This document shows, one piece after another, positions 33,204 to 46,720 of a DNA stretch of 64,000 nt (positions within the stretch are counted from its first letter, which is position 1; every line of letters begins with the position of its first letter). Source of the stretch: Sphagnum magellanicum (lineage: Eukaryota; Streptophyta; Sphagnopsida; Sphagnales; Sphagnaceae); contig CM038913.1 in the NCBI GenBank assembly GCA_021904315.1, positions 9,175,958 to 9,239,957 on the forward strand, in the 5' to 3' direction. The translations under genes and the position numbers were made by a program. Below the pieces are notes generated by a model that saw nothing but the letters and a program-made list of their open reading frames with translations, was not told the DNA's origin and did no database searches.

Positions 33204-35025
33204 CTCATATTGTGATCTCAAGAGGAGTATTAGTTGAAGCAATCTCCTTCCCCTTTGGACTTGAATTGCAATACCAGAAGTGAAACTGCCCTGTGTTGAA
33301 CCAGTCCTAGTACCTTCAGCACCTGCTCAATGTCCTGAGCCTCCTGTCAACAGCACAGAGTTTCAAGTAGTGTCAGATGAATTGTAGTAGGGTTGTACGC
33401 ATGAAACAAGCAACAAGTGACGAAGATATAGAACCTACCAGAAAACCAAAAAACACTAAACACAAACATGACACCCCTTAAAACAAGTTCAGCCCTCAAA
33501 ACAGATTTGGTCACATAATAAAACACACTTTTAGCCATATACATTTGTCCAATCTGAGAATAACAGTGTTGTGATCCACACCAACTTTGACAAAGAAACT
33601 TCAGAAGTATCAAGAACTTCTCCATACATCTGACAAAAGTCAATGAAAATGCAATTCAGACATGACCCAACAATCAGGTTACATAGATTTCAGGTCTGAT
33701 AACATATTGGCAAAGAGGAACAAAAAGGCGACCCAGAGCCCTACAAGACACTAAAAAAAGCTGTGGAGAAGTTTGAAACAACAGTGACAGTCACACATGT
33801 TTAGTGAATTTCAACAGCAACATGTATGGTAGTGACCAGCAGCTACCATAACATCCCCATGGACTTCATCAGCTCCCAGGAGAGGATAGGGATCCAGACC
33901 AGCTTGGATGAAGAGTAGAATGCAATACAGAGGATAAATGCTTACCAAATTCTCATGTCCTATTCTCCATCAACTTCCTTAAATCATACCCCTTTTTCCA
34001 CACATTTCCAGTTCCCACCTACAAGCATCAAATAATAAACTATGAGATACACTGATCAGAAGATACACCCACCCAATACTAGAACTTGGGAATGCAAGAC
34101 TCACACTTCCACAGCACACATCAGAAGACTCATAACAGGGGGGATGTAGCAAAGTAACAGGCAACTCCACTTCATCAAACAGAAGATAAAAGCCGTGACC
34201 TCTAAAGTAACCCCAAGTAGAGGTGCTTAACACCACTACTAAGATCATTGCTATAAGGAAGGTTCTACTGTTATTACAACATAGACAAGCAAGGAAACTT
34301 GTCTGAAGTGGGCAATCTGAAATGCCTTCTTCAACTGTGCCCACACCAAAAACAACACAACATTACTGCTAATGTACAAACTGCAGGTAAATCACAAATG
34401 AGCTAAACAAAACAAACATGCACCCCTGCACTCTTAGCTATTCAAAGCTCATTTGAAAAATACAGCAAACAAAGGAAAAGTGCTCAAAATCAACAAACCA
34501 AAGCAATGATATGAAGTCGTTATAATTGTGATGAAAGTTACAAAGGTCATATCATTGTAACTGCAACATTGACAAAAAAGACAGTAAGCCTCAACAGACA
34601 GACAGGTATGCTCAATAACATGCCAAATCTGTTTCATTTTCTGTATCTTGTTGAAGCCCATCAATCTGCTGGTTTATAAATGTGAATTTGTTCTAGGTAT
34701 GCATTATCTGATCATAAGCATCACCAGATGACAAAAATGATCTCTTCCACAGCTGCCTCTGTGAGCATAACACTGACTGATGTGGCTTTCCCACGTCACA
34801 ATTTTCGCTTCTGAACTCCATGAGCTGAAAAACACAGACAAATCATGGAGACTCAAAGACGGTAGCAGCAGTGCAAGTGACTCAATTCCACGAGATGAAC
34901 ACACACACACACAACTCGGACAAGACAGGAAGGTAACAATACACAAGGTTTCAATCTCTGCAACTGTGCTTTACATATGTCGATAGAAAGAGAAAGGCAG
35001 ACATATTTGGTCAAATCACATTAGT

Positions 35026-35127
35026 GCTCTTGCTAGGATTGCAGATAGGTGCCACCCTTTCCTAGGAGCAGGACTCGCTCTTGCTAGGATTGCAGATGGG
35101 TGACCCACCCTTTCCTAGGAGGAGGAC
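35026..35127. repeat. 51-bp tandem duplication
   Basis: GCTCTTGCTAGGATTGCAGA with CCACCCTTTCCTAGGAG and GGACT occurs at 35026 and again at 35077 with a few differences. There is no coding frame. Confidence 0.88.
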
Positions 35128-36639
35128 TTTCTCTCAGTATGGGAAGACAAGTCAGAACCGCTAGCTACAAGAGTGACATCAAGGGCACACATGGACACAA
35201 GGGCACTGTCAAATCTACATTCTGCTTCTGTCTGTCTGTCTGCAGGATGGGCAACTCACATCACTTCCTGTTTCAAAACTGCCATGGTGTACGGCTACTT
35301 AGGATGCCATTTGCTTGCATGCGGTGGCTTCAAGAGTGTGGTTTCACAGTAAGAGACTGATAGAATGCTGAGTCAAACAGCCCAAAAATGAAGCACTTCG
35401 CCCCCATCCCACAAAGGCAACAACAGCAGCATGAGGAGAAAAGCCTGCAGGTGAAGCTGGAGATGTACTTAGTACAGCAAAGTTCACTACAGTAGTAGTG
35501 GGTGGAAGAAAAACTTGAGCTGACAAAGAGAAACTGGGTATCTATCTATCTATCTACCTACCTATCTATCTATCTGTGTTGTCCTGCAATGGGTGGTGGG
35601 TTTCAACAGGCAGCAGCAGAGCTCCAATCACTTCCATCCAAACCATAGCTCAGATCTTCAATAGGGGGGGCATCACAGCCATTTTCTCCTATTCTGCCTC
35701 AGAGCCATTTCTCCTCTTATTCTATCTATCACTTGGATTGCAAACAAAATGAGGGAACCATAAGAAAGTTGCTCTATTACCAATGCAACCAAATTGTGTC
35801 AAGCTCACCATGAGCCACTACTGCTGCTGAAAAACAAAGCCAACCACAGGGAGACACACACAAATGGGCTACCAAAAAAAAAGAGTTACTGTGAAGCTTA
35901 GCTGGTTGGGGATTACAACTTCCAAGTCCCAAACAGTTTGCTGGTTTCTTAGACAACAAACAACATCAAGGCCACATACATACATGCACACATGCATGCA
36001 TACATACATACTAACTCTAAGAAAGAAGGATTTTACATGAGAGAAAATAAAATTATTCCAACGTTTTTTCCTCACCAACCCAACACTAGGTCAAAACTCA
36101 AAACCTTCACACACCCCATGAAATACTGCTGCAAGCCTGAAACAAAAGGCAACACTGAGGAGGAGGTGGAGGAGGAGTCATGTGAGGACTGGTGGGTGCT
36201 GGAGTAAAACCAAGCAAGCAGACTAAAACAAACAAATCAAAAGGGAAGAAAAAGAAGAAGAAAAACATCCCAGCTTCAACAGCAATGGACAAAAGAAGCA
36301 TAATAATAATATATCATTCTTGCTTCCAGGAGTAAAACACTCCAGGCTTCAACCTGGGCAGAAAGTTGTAACAAAAACAACATACAAAAATCATTATGGT
36401 TGGTGGTGAGGTTATCATGCTTTGTTTGCTTGCTTGGATCAAAAACTCTTTCATATCCCTCAAGGAGCAAAAACACACCCACAGACAAAATGGGTGAATT
36501 CATTCTCATCATGCTTGCTTGATTGCATGCATCAAACTCCCTCAATCCTGAACGAAACAAACACTCAACATTGACAAAAAGCAAATGGGTGTATGTTATT
36601 CATGTTGTGATCATGCTTGCACTCAAACTCACTTCAATC

Positions 36640-37625
36640 CCCAAATAAACAAACAAACAAACAAAGCAAGCAATCAAGCAAGCAAGCAAGAAAGGAGAAA
36701 CAATCACAGACCAAATAAATAGGGTATCTGTCTGTTATCATGCTTTGTATCAATCTCCTTCATTCAATCCCGAAAGGGGAAAGGAAGGAAAAAACCAAAT
36801 GCACCCCCAGTGCTTTCACGGCTGAACAGAAAAACAACAAAAGAAGGAAGGACGGGTGGGGGGGGACGGCGTGGGAGGGGAAGTTGAAGAGACATGTAGG
36901 TAGGTACGTATGATGAGATGTTGTGAAGCAAACAAACTGCAGATGAGATTTTTGAAGAAGACTAAAACCCAAAAAAGCCTAAGGACCAACAACCCAACAA
37001 AACCCAACAAAAGTCCAAAGGAAGAACAACTCAACAAACAAAACAAAACAAAACAATCAAACAATGAATCCACGGTTTTGTGGTTTTTTCGTTTTTCGGT
37101 TTGTAAAACTGAAGATTGGAGATGACAAGTTTCAAGGAAGCACCAATTTCAAAAAGTTTGAAAAAACTTACTGACGGAAGAGGGAGGAAGGAAGGAAGGA
37201 AGGGAGGGAGGGAGGGAGGGAGGCAGGAGATAAGCCCTGACCGTTGGCCTTCTTCACACCAGTCGAAAGGTCTACCGTCCACCTTCCCACACTGGGCCAG
37301 CCAAAAGCCAAGCCAAAACCAAACCAAACCAAACCAGGCTGGGCTGCTGCTGCTGCTCCTGCCGCTGCTGCTGCTGATGATATTGAACCAACAAACCAAA
37401 TCCTCGTTACTTACTTATTGTTTCGCTCTAACAAACAAAACAAACAAACAAACCAACCAAAAACAAACCAACCAACCAACCAACCCCTCTTCCACCCCCC
37501 ACTCAAAACAAACAAAAAAACCCACCACAAACAAAAACAAAACAAAGGCAAAACAAAGGGTTTGTTCAAGGTTCAAACCACAAAAACAAAAAACCCCTCC
37601 CTCGCCTCTTACAAATCCCTACCAA

Positions 37626-37656
<31 letters not shown>

Positions 37657-37670
37657 TAACAAAATATAAC
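36640..37670. repeat. Cluster of simple repeats (AAAC, AAGC, GGAA, CTG, AAAAC)
   Basis: Successive microsatellites of different units occupy most of this kilobase. There is strong A/C bias on plus through 36950-37670, interrupted by GGAA/GGAG at 37180-37225 and a CTG-rich stretch at 37340-37378. Confidence 0.85.
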
Positions 37671-40600
37671 CCAACCCCACACACACTCACGCAACTCCAC
37701 CACCCCCCCCCTTTTGGCCCCTTTCTTTTTGCCTCCTTTGATTTTTAAGTCCAAGTCCTAGCTAGCCACCCAAATAAGGTGCTTTTGTGTCAAAAACTCC
37801 CCTTCCTAGTATCTCTCTATGTACTACCCCCCTTCCCTTCTTTGCCAAAACAAAGCACTAAAAAGAAAGAAAGAAAGCAAGCTACCTCTTTATTCTCTCT
37901 CCCACAAAAAAGATGAATTCGTGAAAAGAACTCTCATGGAAATACTTAGTTTTTCACCCCCCCCCCCCGGTCCCCCTTCTTTCCCCTCCCTTTCTTCTCC
38001 TTCTTGCCTTTCACTATTGGACCGCACATGCATAGAAACCCGGGGCGGATAAACGGGCCACCCCCCGGGCACCCCCCCCCCCCCCCCCCCCCCCCCCGGG
38101 TTTCCGCCCGCCTGGCTCGCTGGCTGGCGCCCAAAATCCCCGCCCTTTTTACCCTGCGCGCTTCAAGGACCTGACAACGCATCGCTGACTCCCCAATTTC
38201 AGAGGGAAACCCCCTCCCCCTAAAATAAAAATAAGAAGCCTAATCTAAAATTGATTTTTTCTTGAATTTTTTTTTTGGGGTCACAAACTTTGTATTTGAT
38301 GATCTAAAATGCTTTGGGATCACGTAAAATTCATCATTTCAATTTCATAATTAAAAATAAAAATTTTAATTTAAAAAGAAAAAATATTTTTTTTGTCAAT
38401 TGATGATATACAACAGGGATTTTTATTTTTTAATTTTGGGTTTTATGGGTATGAAAAAATTGTTGATGTTTTAAGTCAAGTTTGTCTTGTTGGGGGGTGG
38501 GATTGGTATAGGCAATGAGTACTACACATTAATTTTTATTTTTTTATTGTCCATTTTAATAATGTCAGCTCTCCTGGTTTCAAAAAAACACCAACTTCCC
38601 TCGTCCCTTGGGGTGCTTTCTGGCGTCTGTTGCTGAATGCAAATATTCAACCACGACCTTGTTGACTCTTTGTTGTGTTATTCCTTCCATTTTTTGTTGC
38701 CAGAAGGGACGTCCTTAACAAGTTTTGTATGTGTTTTGTTTCAATCACTTTGCTTCACATGATGATGATGATGATAAGGGGATATAACAAATTGGATACG
38801 TGCTAAAATGATATGCCTTGAAACGAACTTTGAAACATAGCACATTGATTGACTAGAACGAATCGGATGATGATATTATTATTAAGATAGATATCCAATC
38901 TTAGGGGGGAGGGGGGGCAAGATCAATGCTTTCAAAACTAGGTTAGCAATAGGCACATGTGCAAAAAAGAAGGTAGAGAGGCACCAATCATACTTGCATA
39001 TCCCATTGAAACAAACATTAGAAATGAGGTTTTTCAAGTGTGAAATTAGATGTGCATAGTTGATGGGTTTGTGTGTACGATATTTCAATTATAACATTGC
39101 ATGTTACATTTGCATATGGTATTGTGTTATGCATGCATAGATATTGTTTTTTTTTTAACCTCAATCTAGAGGAGTTGTGAGGCATAGGATAGACATACGA
39201 CAACTCAATGTTGTTATAATGTCCCAAATGTTCATTTCTTTTCCAATCAATAGAGCAAAATTTGTTCAGCAATCCATTGCTGAACTAGTTTGATTGAAGC
39301 CATTTAATTTCAGTGAAGGAGGAGGAATTTGTTAATGGATATAGCACTACAATAAAGAAATTAAAAAATTGATAGATCTCAAGATATAGAAGCAAAGACA
39401 TTGCTATGTACTTTTGTACATCCCAAAACTGAAAATTTTGCAACATGCATGTCCTGCAAACTTTTGAAATTTTTTTTGGGGCACACAACCAAAAAACCAA
39501 AGTCGGTGCTTGTGTAAAAACAACACTGGTTCCAAGGTCTCAAAAGATTGACTAAGAAAATTTGGAACTTGTCTACATATCAGCCCGACAGAAAAATAAA
39601 TAAATAAATAATTAAAAAAAATAAATTAATAAAAAGGGTTTTTTTGGGTTGGAATTACAGGAAACATGTAATTTTTTTTTGGAAGTGTTGCTGGATGGGC
39701 TTGTATTATTGAGTCTGCCCATTTTTCACTCGCTACACCATCCCAAGCACAGGAATAAAGGCTGCCACTTGGGCTGACCTTTTTTCTGTAAAATTTCCAA
39801 GCCTGCCCAAAATTGTGGAATTAAAGCTGAGTTTGAAATTTGAGAGGTTGATTTTATTTTATTTTATTTTTAATATAGCCATTTCTGGATTAATGTGGCT
39901 AAATGGTTTAGCATGAGGCTTTATCCAACACTGGAAACTGATATAACTTGTTCAAACAGTGCAGAGAGACCTTGGGATAAGTTTCAAGTTGACAAGGTTG
40001 AACAGGTGAATGTGTGCAAAGTTGAATCTCTTCAGACTAATTGAAAACATGAGGCAAACCATACTTTAAAACATGCCAATTTGCAAGTCTTCTTGACATG
40101 TATCATCTTTCCTTCAAGAAAATCTGTGTTGAATGTTGTCTCTCATTTTCTACATCTTATTTGGACTCATGCTTGTGGTTTTTGTTGGTGTTTGCAGTAA
40201 TGATAATCGTGTCAAGATGTTGATAAGTTGAGTTCATGAATACCTTTTCACTTTCACGAGTATTTTGATAGAATAGTTTTTTACACAAGTAGAAGTTTTG
40301 TAACTTTGTAAAATTTGTGAAAAGAAGATATTCATTTGAATGAACTAGCTCTTTCTCACAAAACCATCCTTGTCGATTTAAGCCCTGATATCTACAACCT
40401 TTTCAAGGTCAACTCACAGTACAATTGGTCAGATTGTGAAAATTTTACTTTAAATGTCTTCACATATGCATCATGTAGGAAAATCAGCCAGCCAGAAGTG
40501 GATGAGTCATAATAAGTGTTACCCACCTGTCCCCCCTTCCTTCAAACCCATGAATGGATGATGTTATCATTCAGCTAATTGGATCCCAATCGCCCCATAT

Positions 40601-40881
40601 TTTCATCCAAACCCCTCCTGAGTTGACATGTACTTCCAAATCTCCTGGGTCAACATTTCATTTGCAACTTATGACCACACTCCACATGGCCCAAAAAGAG
40701 CTTTTGAAAAAAATTGAAGTCATTTTTGAACTAGCACACTTCTAGGGGCTAAACAATGTTGGAGATTCTAAGGACATACAACAAATGTAAATCCAAGACA
40801 TTGCAAAGAGCACTTTGGTTGCTTGTGCAAAAGCAATAGTGTTGGGGGGGAGGAGGAGAAGTAAACAATAAACTTTGAAGC

Positions 40882-41088
40882 ATGTTGACTTTAGGCAAGA
40901 CTCTCACAAATCCTTTTTTAAATGTAGATTATGGACTACGTAATCGGCTAGAGGACGCCACTACCAGATATTACTCAAGGTGCAGGAGCACCGAGACTAA
41001 ATCCAATCAACGACTAATCAAAAGACGACATGTCAACAAGATTTGCCTTCCGATTGATTATGGGACCCATGATTCACAACAAGATTAA
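40882..41088 (+). other. ORF of unknown status in a GC-richer island
   Basis: This is a 68-codon frame, ATG to TAA, in a segment less AT-rich than its surroundings. The peptide is rich in charged residues (for example LRNRLEDATTRYYSR and KRRHVNK). I recognise no family. It may be a decayed transposon or gene fragment. There is no supporting promoter or splice context. Confidence 0.2.
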
Positions 41089-44000
41089 AAAAAAAGACAT
41101 CAACCAAAGTCCACATGATATAAGAAGAAGGCCCTTTGTTATAAATTATAACTTATAACCCCTTTTGGACCCAAGAGTTCAAGCCTTACCAACAGGACAC
41201 TCTAGCAATGGACTTAAATGATCTAATGGTTGTGAAGTGTAGTGCTTTTATAACAAGCTGAAATTGTATAGTTTGAATATTTTGTGCATTATTTATTTAA
41301 CACTAGAGTGCTCTTATTATATACATTTTCCTTTTTTTTTTTTTTTCCTTCCTGATATTGTGATTAATTTTGTTTTTACCAATCATTTTTCTATTCTTAT
41401 AGGTTGGATATGTATGATGTAATCTATCATTTTTTTTGCATATTTTGGACCCTATCTAGATCATGATTAATTAGGTTTCTTAAGGGTTTGTTGATACAAT
41501 TTGTGGCGCCAAATCAAGGGTGTGACATAAAAGTTGAACTCTATGGCTATCAAAGTGCTTGGGCAAAGTTTTATGAAACACATGCATGGATATAGTATCG
41601 CGAACTAGCTCAAGGGGATTGTGGGGGTATGGTGGTTTTTCCTAGTTTCTGATGCCTCTAGTAAATCATCTAATTTGTGGAATTGTAAATATAATTTGGA
41701 ATTTTGCTTCACATCAATGTTATGGAAATCTGAAATTAGTGGATGCAATTATCTAGTAAGTGTGGCCACACATGGCCTTCATGTCTATTGCATAGTCTAG
41801 TACTAGTGCCCTAAATACATTAGGGCAAATCATGATCATTTTATGATTCCCAATGTATTGTTCATATTTAAAGCCCAATGTTTGTGTGAATTGTGCATGA
41901 GATAGATTAGGGGCCAATCCAAAAGAGGTTAAATATGTGTTGGTATTTTCAACCACAATTATATTCACGTATGTCACTTATTTTCTTAGTGCATGTGTTC
42001 GTTGTTGAAATCAAGAAACATTGAAGTACTAGGTACTAGGAACCAAACAAACTTCCTTGATTTGCTTCTCATAAAAAAGGACTTGCATGTCAAGTTTAAA
42101 ATAATATTTGTCATAAGTAAGTTGCTTGTTTAGCTTGCAAAAATCATTTTTGATCAACCCATTGGCAAACCCATTAGGTTTCAATTGTCTAATTTGGGAA
42201 TGTATGTTAATTTCCTTAACCTAAGTTTCATTACCTAAGTTCCATTTAGTTTACTATATTTTTATTTTATCTAACCATTATTAAATTGAAGAATCATACC
42301 GAATGTTGCAAATATGATCATTAAAACTCATTGCAGTGATATGCCAAATTTTTATCTATAGTAATTGTATGGGACCTACTTGACATTAAGTAGATGGCTT
42401 TTGTCAAGGATTTTTCAATATGAAACATTTATGCTTTTGACATCTTAAGCTCACAATGCAAAGGTGCCCTCACTTTTGTCATTATGTCAAGTCCTGACTC
42501 CTCATGAACCTTGAAGCCTAGTGTTTGTTACATTCAAGACATTCACAAAAGCATAGTTGAACAGTTGAAGGACCAATAGGTACTTACTTACATTTCAATC
42601 AAATGTGATAGGAATTTGATTTTCTTGTCTGGACTCTCTGATGCACAAGTGAGGACATTTAAGAAATTTTCACACTCTGACCAATTGTACTATGAGCTGA
42701 CCTCCAGTCTCACCAGTTGTACTGTGAGCTGACCTCCAAACTGCAAGGCCTTTAGAGGTTGAAACTGTATGATTTTAATCATATTCAAATCACTTCAAAG
42801 ATTTAACATTTATGGTGTTCTTGATGGCAAGACATCTTCACACTAAGACTTTGAATTCTTTTTTGTGACCTTATTTCTACAACCATTTTACTTGTGTTTT
42901 TAAAAAAAATCTCAAAGTAGCTTTGGAATTCATATAACAAATTATTATCTGAGGAGTCAAATTAACCAAGGTCTATGAACCCAACAGGACCCAAATAGTC
43001 TAATTAACTGAGGTCTATGAACCAAGTGTCTAAAATATTTAATGGGATTATCTTCAATTTTAAGGTGTTCAAAAATTGAACACCAATTTGAATTTGTGTA
43101 TTACCTTTTACCATGTACGCCAATGTGGATATTATTTCCCACAAATGTTTTGTATTTCCATATATATATATAGAGATATATATATCGCTTTTATAACAAG
43201 AATTTCAATAAGGTCAATACTTGGAAGTTGGATGCATGTCAAATACAAGAGGGCATCCTTTCAAGCTAGAAAAAGAATTATGGAGATAAGATTCTCCATG
43301 AAGTTATCAATGATTGATCAGTTTTAACTTGACACTATCAACCATTGTTGTGATCCTTGCCATGGGACTTTCATCTAAAATGGAAGTAGTGAAAAAAAAT
43401 TTCGGATAGTAGGGCAAGTTTTGGTCAACCTGATATATGCCATATGAATGGCCAAGGTCCAAGCCCATAACATGGCTTTTATCATTTTGGCATGGATTTC
43501 CTTCCAATCTTGTCCATGCTTGAATCCATGGTTTGTTCCACATAAAGTCACCATAATTATGTTATACCTATTGCATACTTCCAATATATTTCATGTGATG
43601 TCCAATGTTTTTAAGAAAAATCCATGTTTATTAATGATTTTTTAAAGTGTTCCCCCATACATTCCAATGATTAATGTTCCTTGAATTGACAAGGTATTTT
43701 TTAGCATAATCATCTTTCTTTTTTTAAATATTTGAGCTATTCAGGGTTTTACATGTTGGAATGGGTTTTGATTTGGTAATGGAAATTGTGTGATTTTTTT
43801 TCATAACTTTTTTTTTCCCACACAGATGTCATGCATTTGAAACATGTATGAAATATGTATAGTTATGATGAAAGATGTTCATACATTTTCATATTGTATG
43901 AAAAAAATTCATATGTTTATATGTGCTTCATATGTGTTTTAAACACACAAGGTCCATGTGTAAAAAATTGAACCTATGAAAAACAAATTTCACATGATTT

Positions 44001-44879
44001 CTATTACCAAATCTTAAGATGCAAAGTTTGTGATGTAAAGGTTTTTATATTTCCCAATGTAAAATGGCAAGGATGCATGAACATAGGCACGTATGTGAAA
44101 AACCTAAATGGAAGGCCTTTAGAACATCAAGATCGGAAACTTGATACCAAGTTGTTGCAAGAGGGGAATAAATGGAGGTTGAAACAAGAGTTGGAATAAC
44201 AATATGAAATGTTGACATGAAAAGACGTGTTAGGATAAACTAATTTGATGGGTGAATTCATAATCACAACATGGATAAAGTCTCAATGTGTAAAGATGAA
44301 TGGAGTGGAATCAAGGGTGTGGGTTGGGGAATAAAACTAAGCTTTTTGGACTAACTATGGATGAAGTAATGTTCAAGGGGTTACATCTAGATGACAATTT
44401 GAGGATTAATGGTGTTTGAGAATTGGGGCATCACAAGGTGGGTTGTGTTGCATCATTGCCAACTTTCTCTCCCCATCTTTTAGGGGGTGGTGGCCTCATA
44501 TCATTAGCCCACATTGCTCCAACCATGTTCCCAAAAAACTTTGACCTTGTTACCTCCACTTCTACCTAAAGGTTTTTGTTGAACTAATGTTTTTTCCTTC
44601 TTGAGGCTTTGCACTACAAGAAAATGCGACTATTTAAAATGTTCAACTTCACTAACATGTCCCCATTGACCAAAATTGATGTTCTTGTTGATTAATTAAG
44701 GCTTGGGGCATGAAAAACACATGTTACTTTTGATTAGTTCATTTGATTAAAATGAATTTTTTTACCATGTGTTAATTTGAAGATTTAATTAGAGAGGACG
44801 AGTAAGAAAAAAAAAATCCATCAAGATGGCCAAGGTTTGGTCAAATCTAATTTGACACTAATTAGGTCAAGCTGGTTAC

Positions 44880-45330
44880 TTACCTAGCATAACTAACTAG
44901 CCTATTAATTATGCCTAGGTCAAGCTTCCCTACCTAGCATAATTAATTAACTTACTAACTATGTGTATGTTATCTATCTAACTTAGTTTAACATAGCTAC
45001 CTTAGACCATAAACTCTATGCCTAAATTATTAACCAAGCCTTATAAGTTATTTACAACCTAGCATAATTAATAGGCTTGGTTATTAATTAAACTTAAGCT
45101 ACTTACATAACATAATTAACTAATAGTGAAGTTAGATTAGGTTATATAAGTAGCTTATAACTAGCATAATTACCTACCCTATTAATTAAGCCTAAGCTAC
45201 CTACATACCCTAACATGATTAGTATATATGTTAGACTAGATTAACTATGTGAGGTAACTAAGCTAGACAAGCTAACTTAGCCTAGTTAATAGGCTAACTA
45301 ACATGTTAAGTAATTGTCATGTACATTAAA
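44880..45330. repeat. Degenerate CCTAGCATAATTAA repeats
   Basis: Variants of TACCTAGCATAATTAA and CCTATTAATTA recur at irregular spacing. The same words appear in inverted sense (CTAGGTAGGTTA) at about 45930-46110. Between them (45400-45720) is a different degenerate repeat built on ATTAACAAAAGCTTTTAGAA. No coding content. Confidence 0.6.
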
Positions 45331-46635
45331 TAATAAAATAAATTTTTAGAAATTGGAATTTTTTTAAAGATGTAAAATTAGAAAAATAAAATTTAAATCA
45401 AAAATTTAAATAATAGTTGATAAATGTTTGAAGAAGATGTAATTAGCAAATTTTTTGAAAAGATAAAATCAACAAAAGCTTTTAGAAGAATCTTTTGGAA
45501 AAATGATTGGTGGAAGCTTTTAAAAGAAAAAATTAACAAAAAAATTAAAAATGGTTGGTGGAAACTTTTAGAATAAGAAATTAACAAAAGCTTTCAGAAA
45601 TTATGATTGACAAAAGGTTTTAAAAGGGTATTTAATAAAGCTCATAAAAGGGTTAGTCGGTAAAAGGTTTTCAAAAGTTGATGAATTTTTGAAAGGTTTC
45701 ATGAGATAATATAAGTAAAGGTTTTGAAAGTTGGTCCTTCAATTTTACCAATGCAAGGTGTGGCCTTTGTACTCTTAATCCATCTCATATTTAACTTGCA
45801 TCATGTTTTGTTCACACAATAAAGTCATCTAGTTCTTGTTCATTTTGGAATTCTCTATTTGTCAAATTCATATAATCTTCTTCAAGTTGTGTTCTTGTTT
45901 TATCCTTAACAATAGCTAAGTTAAACTAGGTAGGTAACCTAGGCCTAGACTTAACTAATATATAAGCTAGGTAGGTTACATTTTGGTTGATAGGTAGGTT
46001 AGATTAGGCTACGTAGGTAGGTTTATAGGTTAGGCTAGGTGAGTGGGTAGATGGCCAATACACTTACCTACCTACCTCCAACCTACTTATTACCTACATT
46101 CATACATACTTATGTATCCAAATTTGGGATAATTGCATCAAATGATTAAATTGAAAAACATTATCACCATATGATGGGGCAATCCATTGGACATTATATA
46201 TATATATATGTATAGTGGATTCATATGTTTAAATTAGAAATTATTAGTAAACTTATGATATATTGGAAGCAAAATTGTACAATGTAAATTTCTAAATCAA
46301 ATGAAGGTTTAAGATATGAAAAAATTATATTATATTTATTATTGTATTAGCCACAATGGTTTTTCCATTTACAAATCATGTGTTTGAATTAAAATTTTCC
46401 AAGGAATGGTCATTGAAATGTTATTCAATAACAAAATTAAAAAATGTATATTTTGAAATTGATTTATATATATATATAATTGTGTACAATATTGAATGAA
46501 CTTTATGAATAAAATTTCAATTTTTTTCCTTTTGGACAAATTATCAATAAGACATGAATTATCAAATTTGAGGCTATAATGTTTAAATGAAATGTGGTTT
46601 AAATAGAATAAATATTAGATTATTTTTTAAAAAAT

Positions 46636-46720
46636 GCGGTGTTTTGGTGGTAAAAGAGTTGAACTCCATCCTTGGGGCCCAAAGATCAAATTTCACAAAT
46701 GACATTTGTTATGGTCAACA
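46636..46720 (+). mobile_element. Possible tRNA-derived SINE remnant
   Basis: GGTGTTTTGGTGGTAAA (46639-46654) resembles a Pol III A box, and AGATCAAATTTC (46683-46694) a weak B box, about 30-45 nt downstream as in tRNA-derived SINEs. The 3' limit is not clear. Confidence 0.35.

Larger units (their letters stand above)
33204..38220. other. Upstream region of the AT-hook gene, rich in microsatellites
   Basis: No second protein gene is convincing; the long frames at 37116-37748 are products of simple repeats. Features include a 51-bp tandem pair (35026-35127), (ATCT)n at about 35539-35577, ACAT/ATGC repeats at 35975-36011, AAAC and AAGC repeats (36640-36695), GGAA/GGAG repeats (37180-37225), CTG repeats (37340-37378), and a 26-nt C run (38072-38097). 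The plus strand is A/C-rich, so the AT-hook gene's sense strand is G/T-rich. It probably holds that gene's promoter, 5' UTR and introns, although no promoter element can be fixed. Confidence 0.5.

Noticed and set aside
37116..37748. 210-codon plus-strand ORF rich in Lys, Gln, Asn and Pro, and its overlapping partners
   Set aside because: It is produced by AAAC, AACC and AAAAC microsatellites. There is no domain and no splice or start context.
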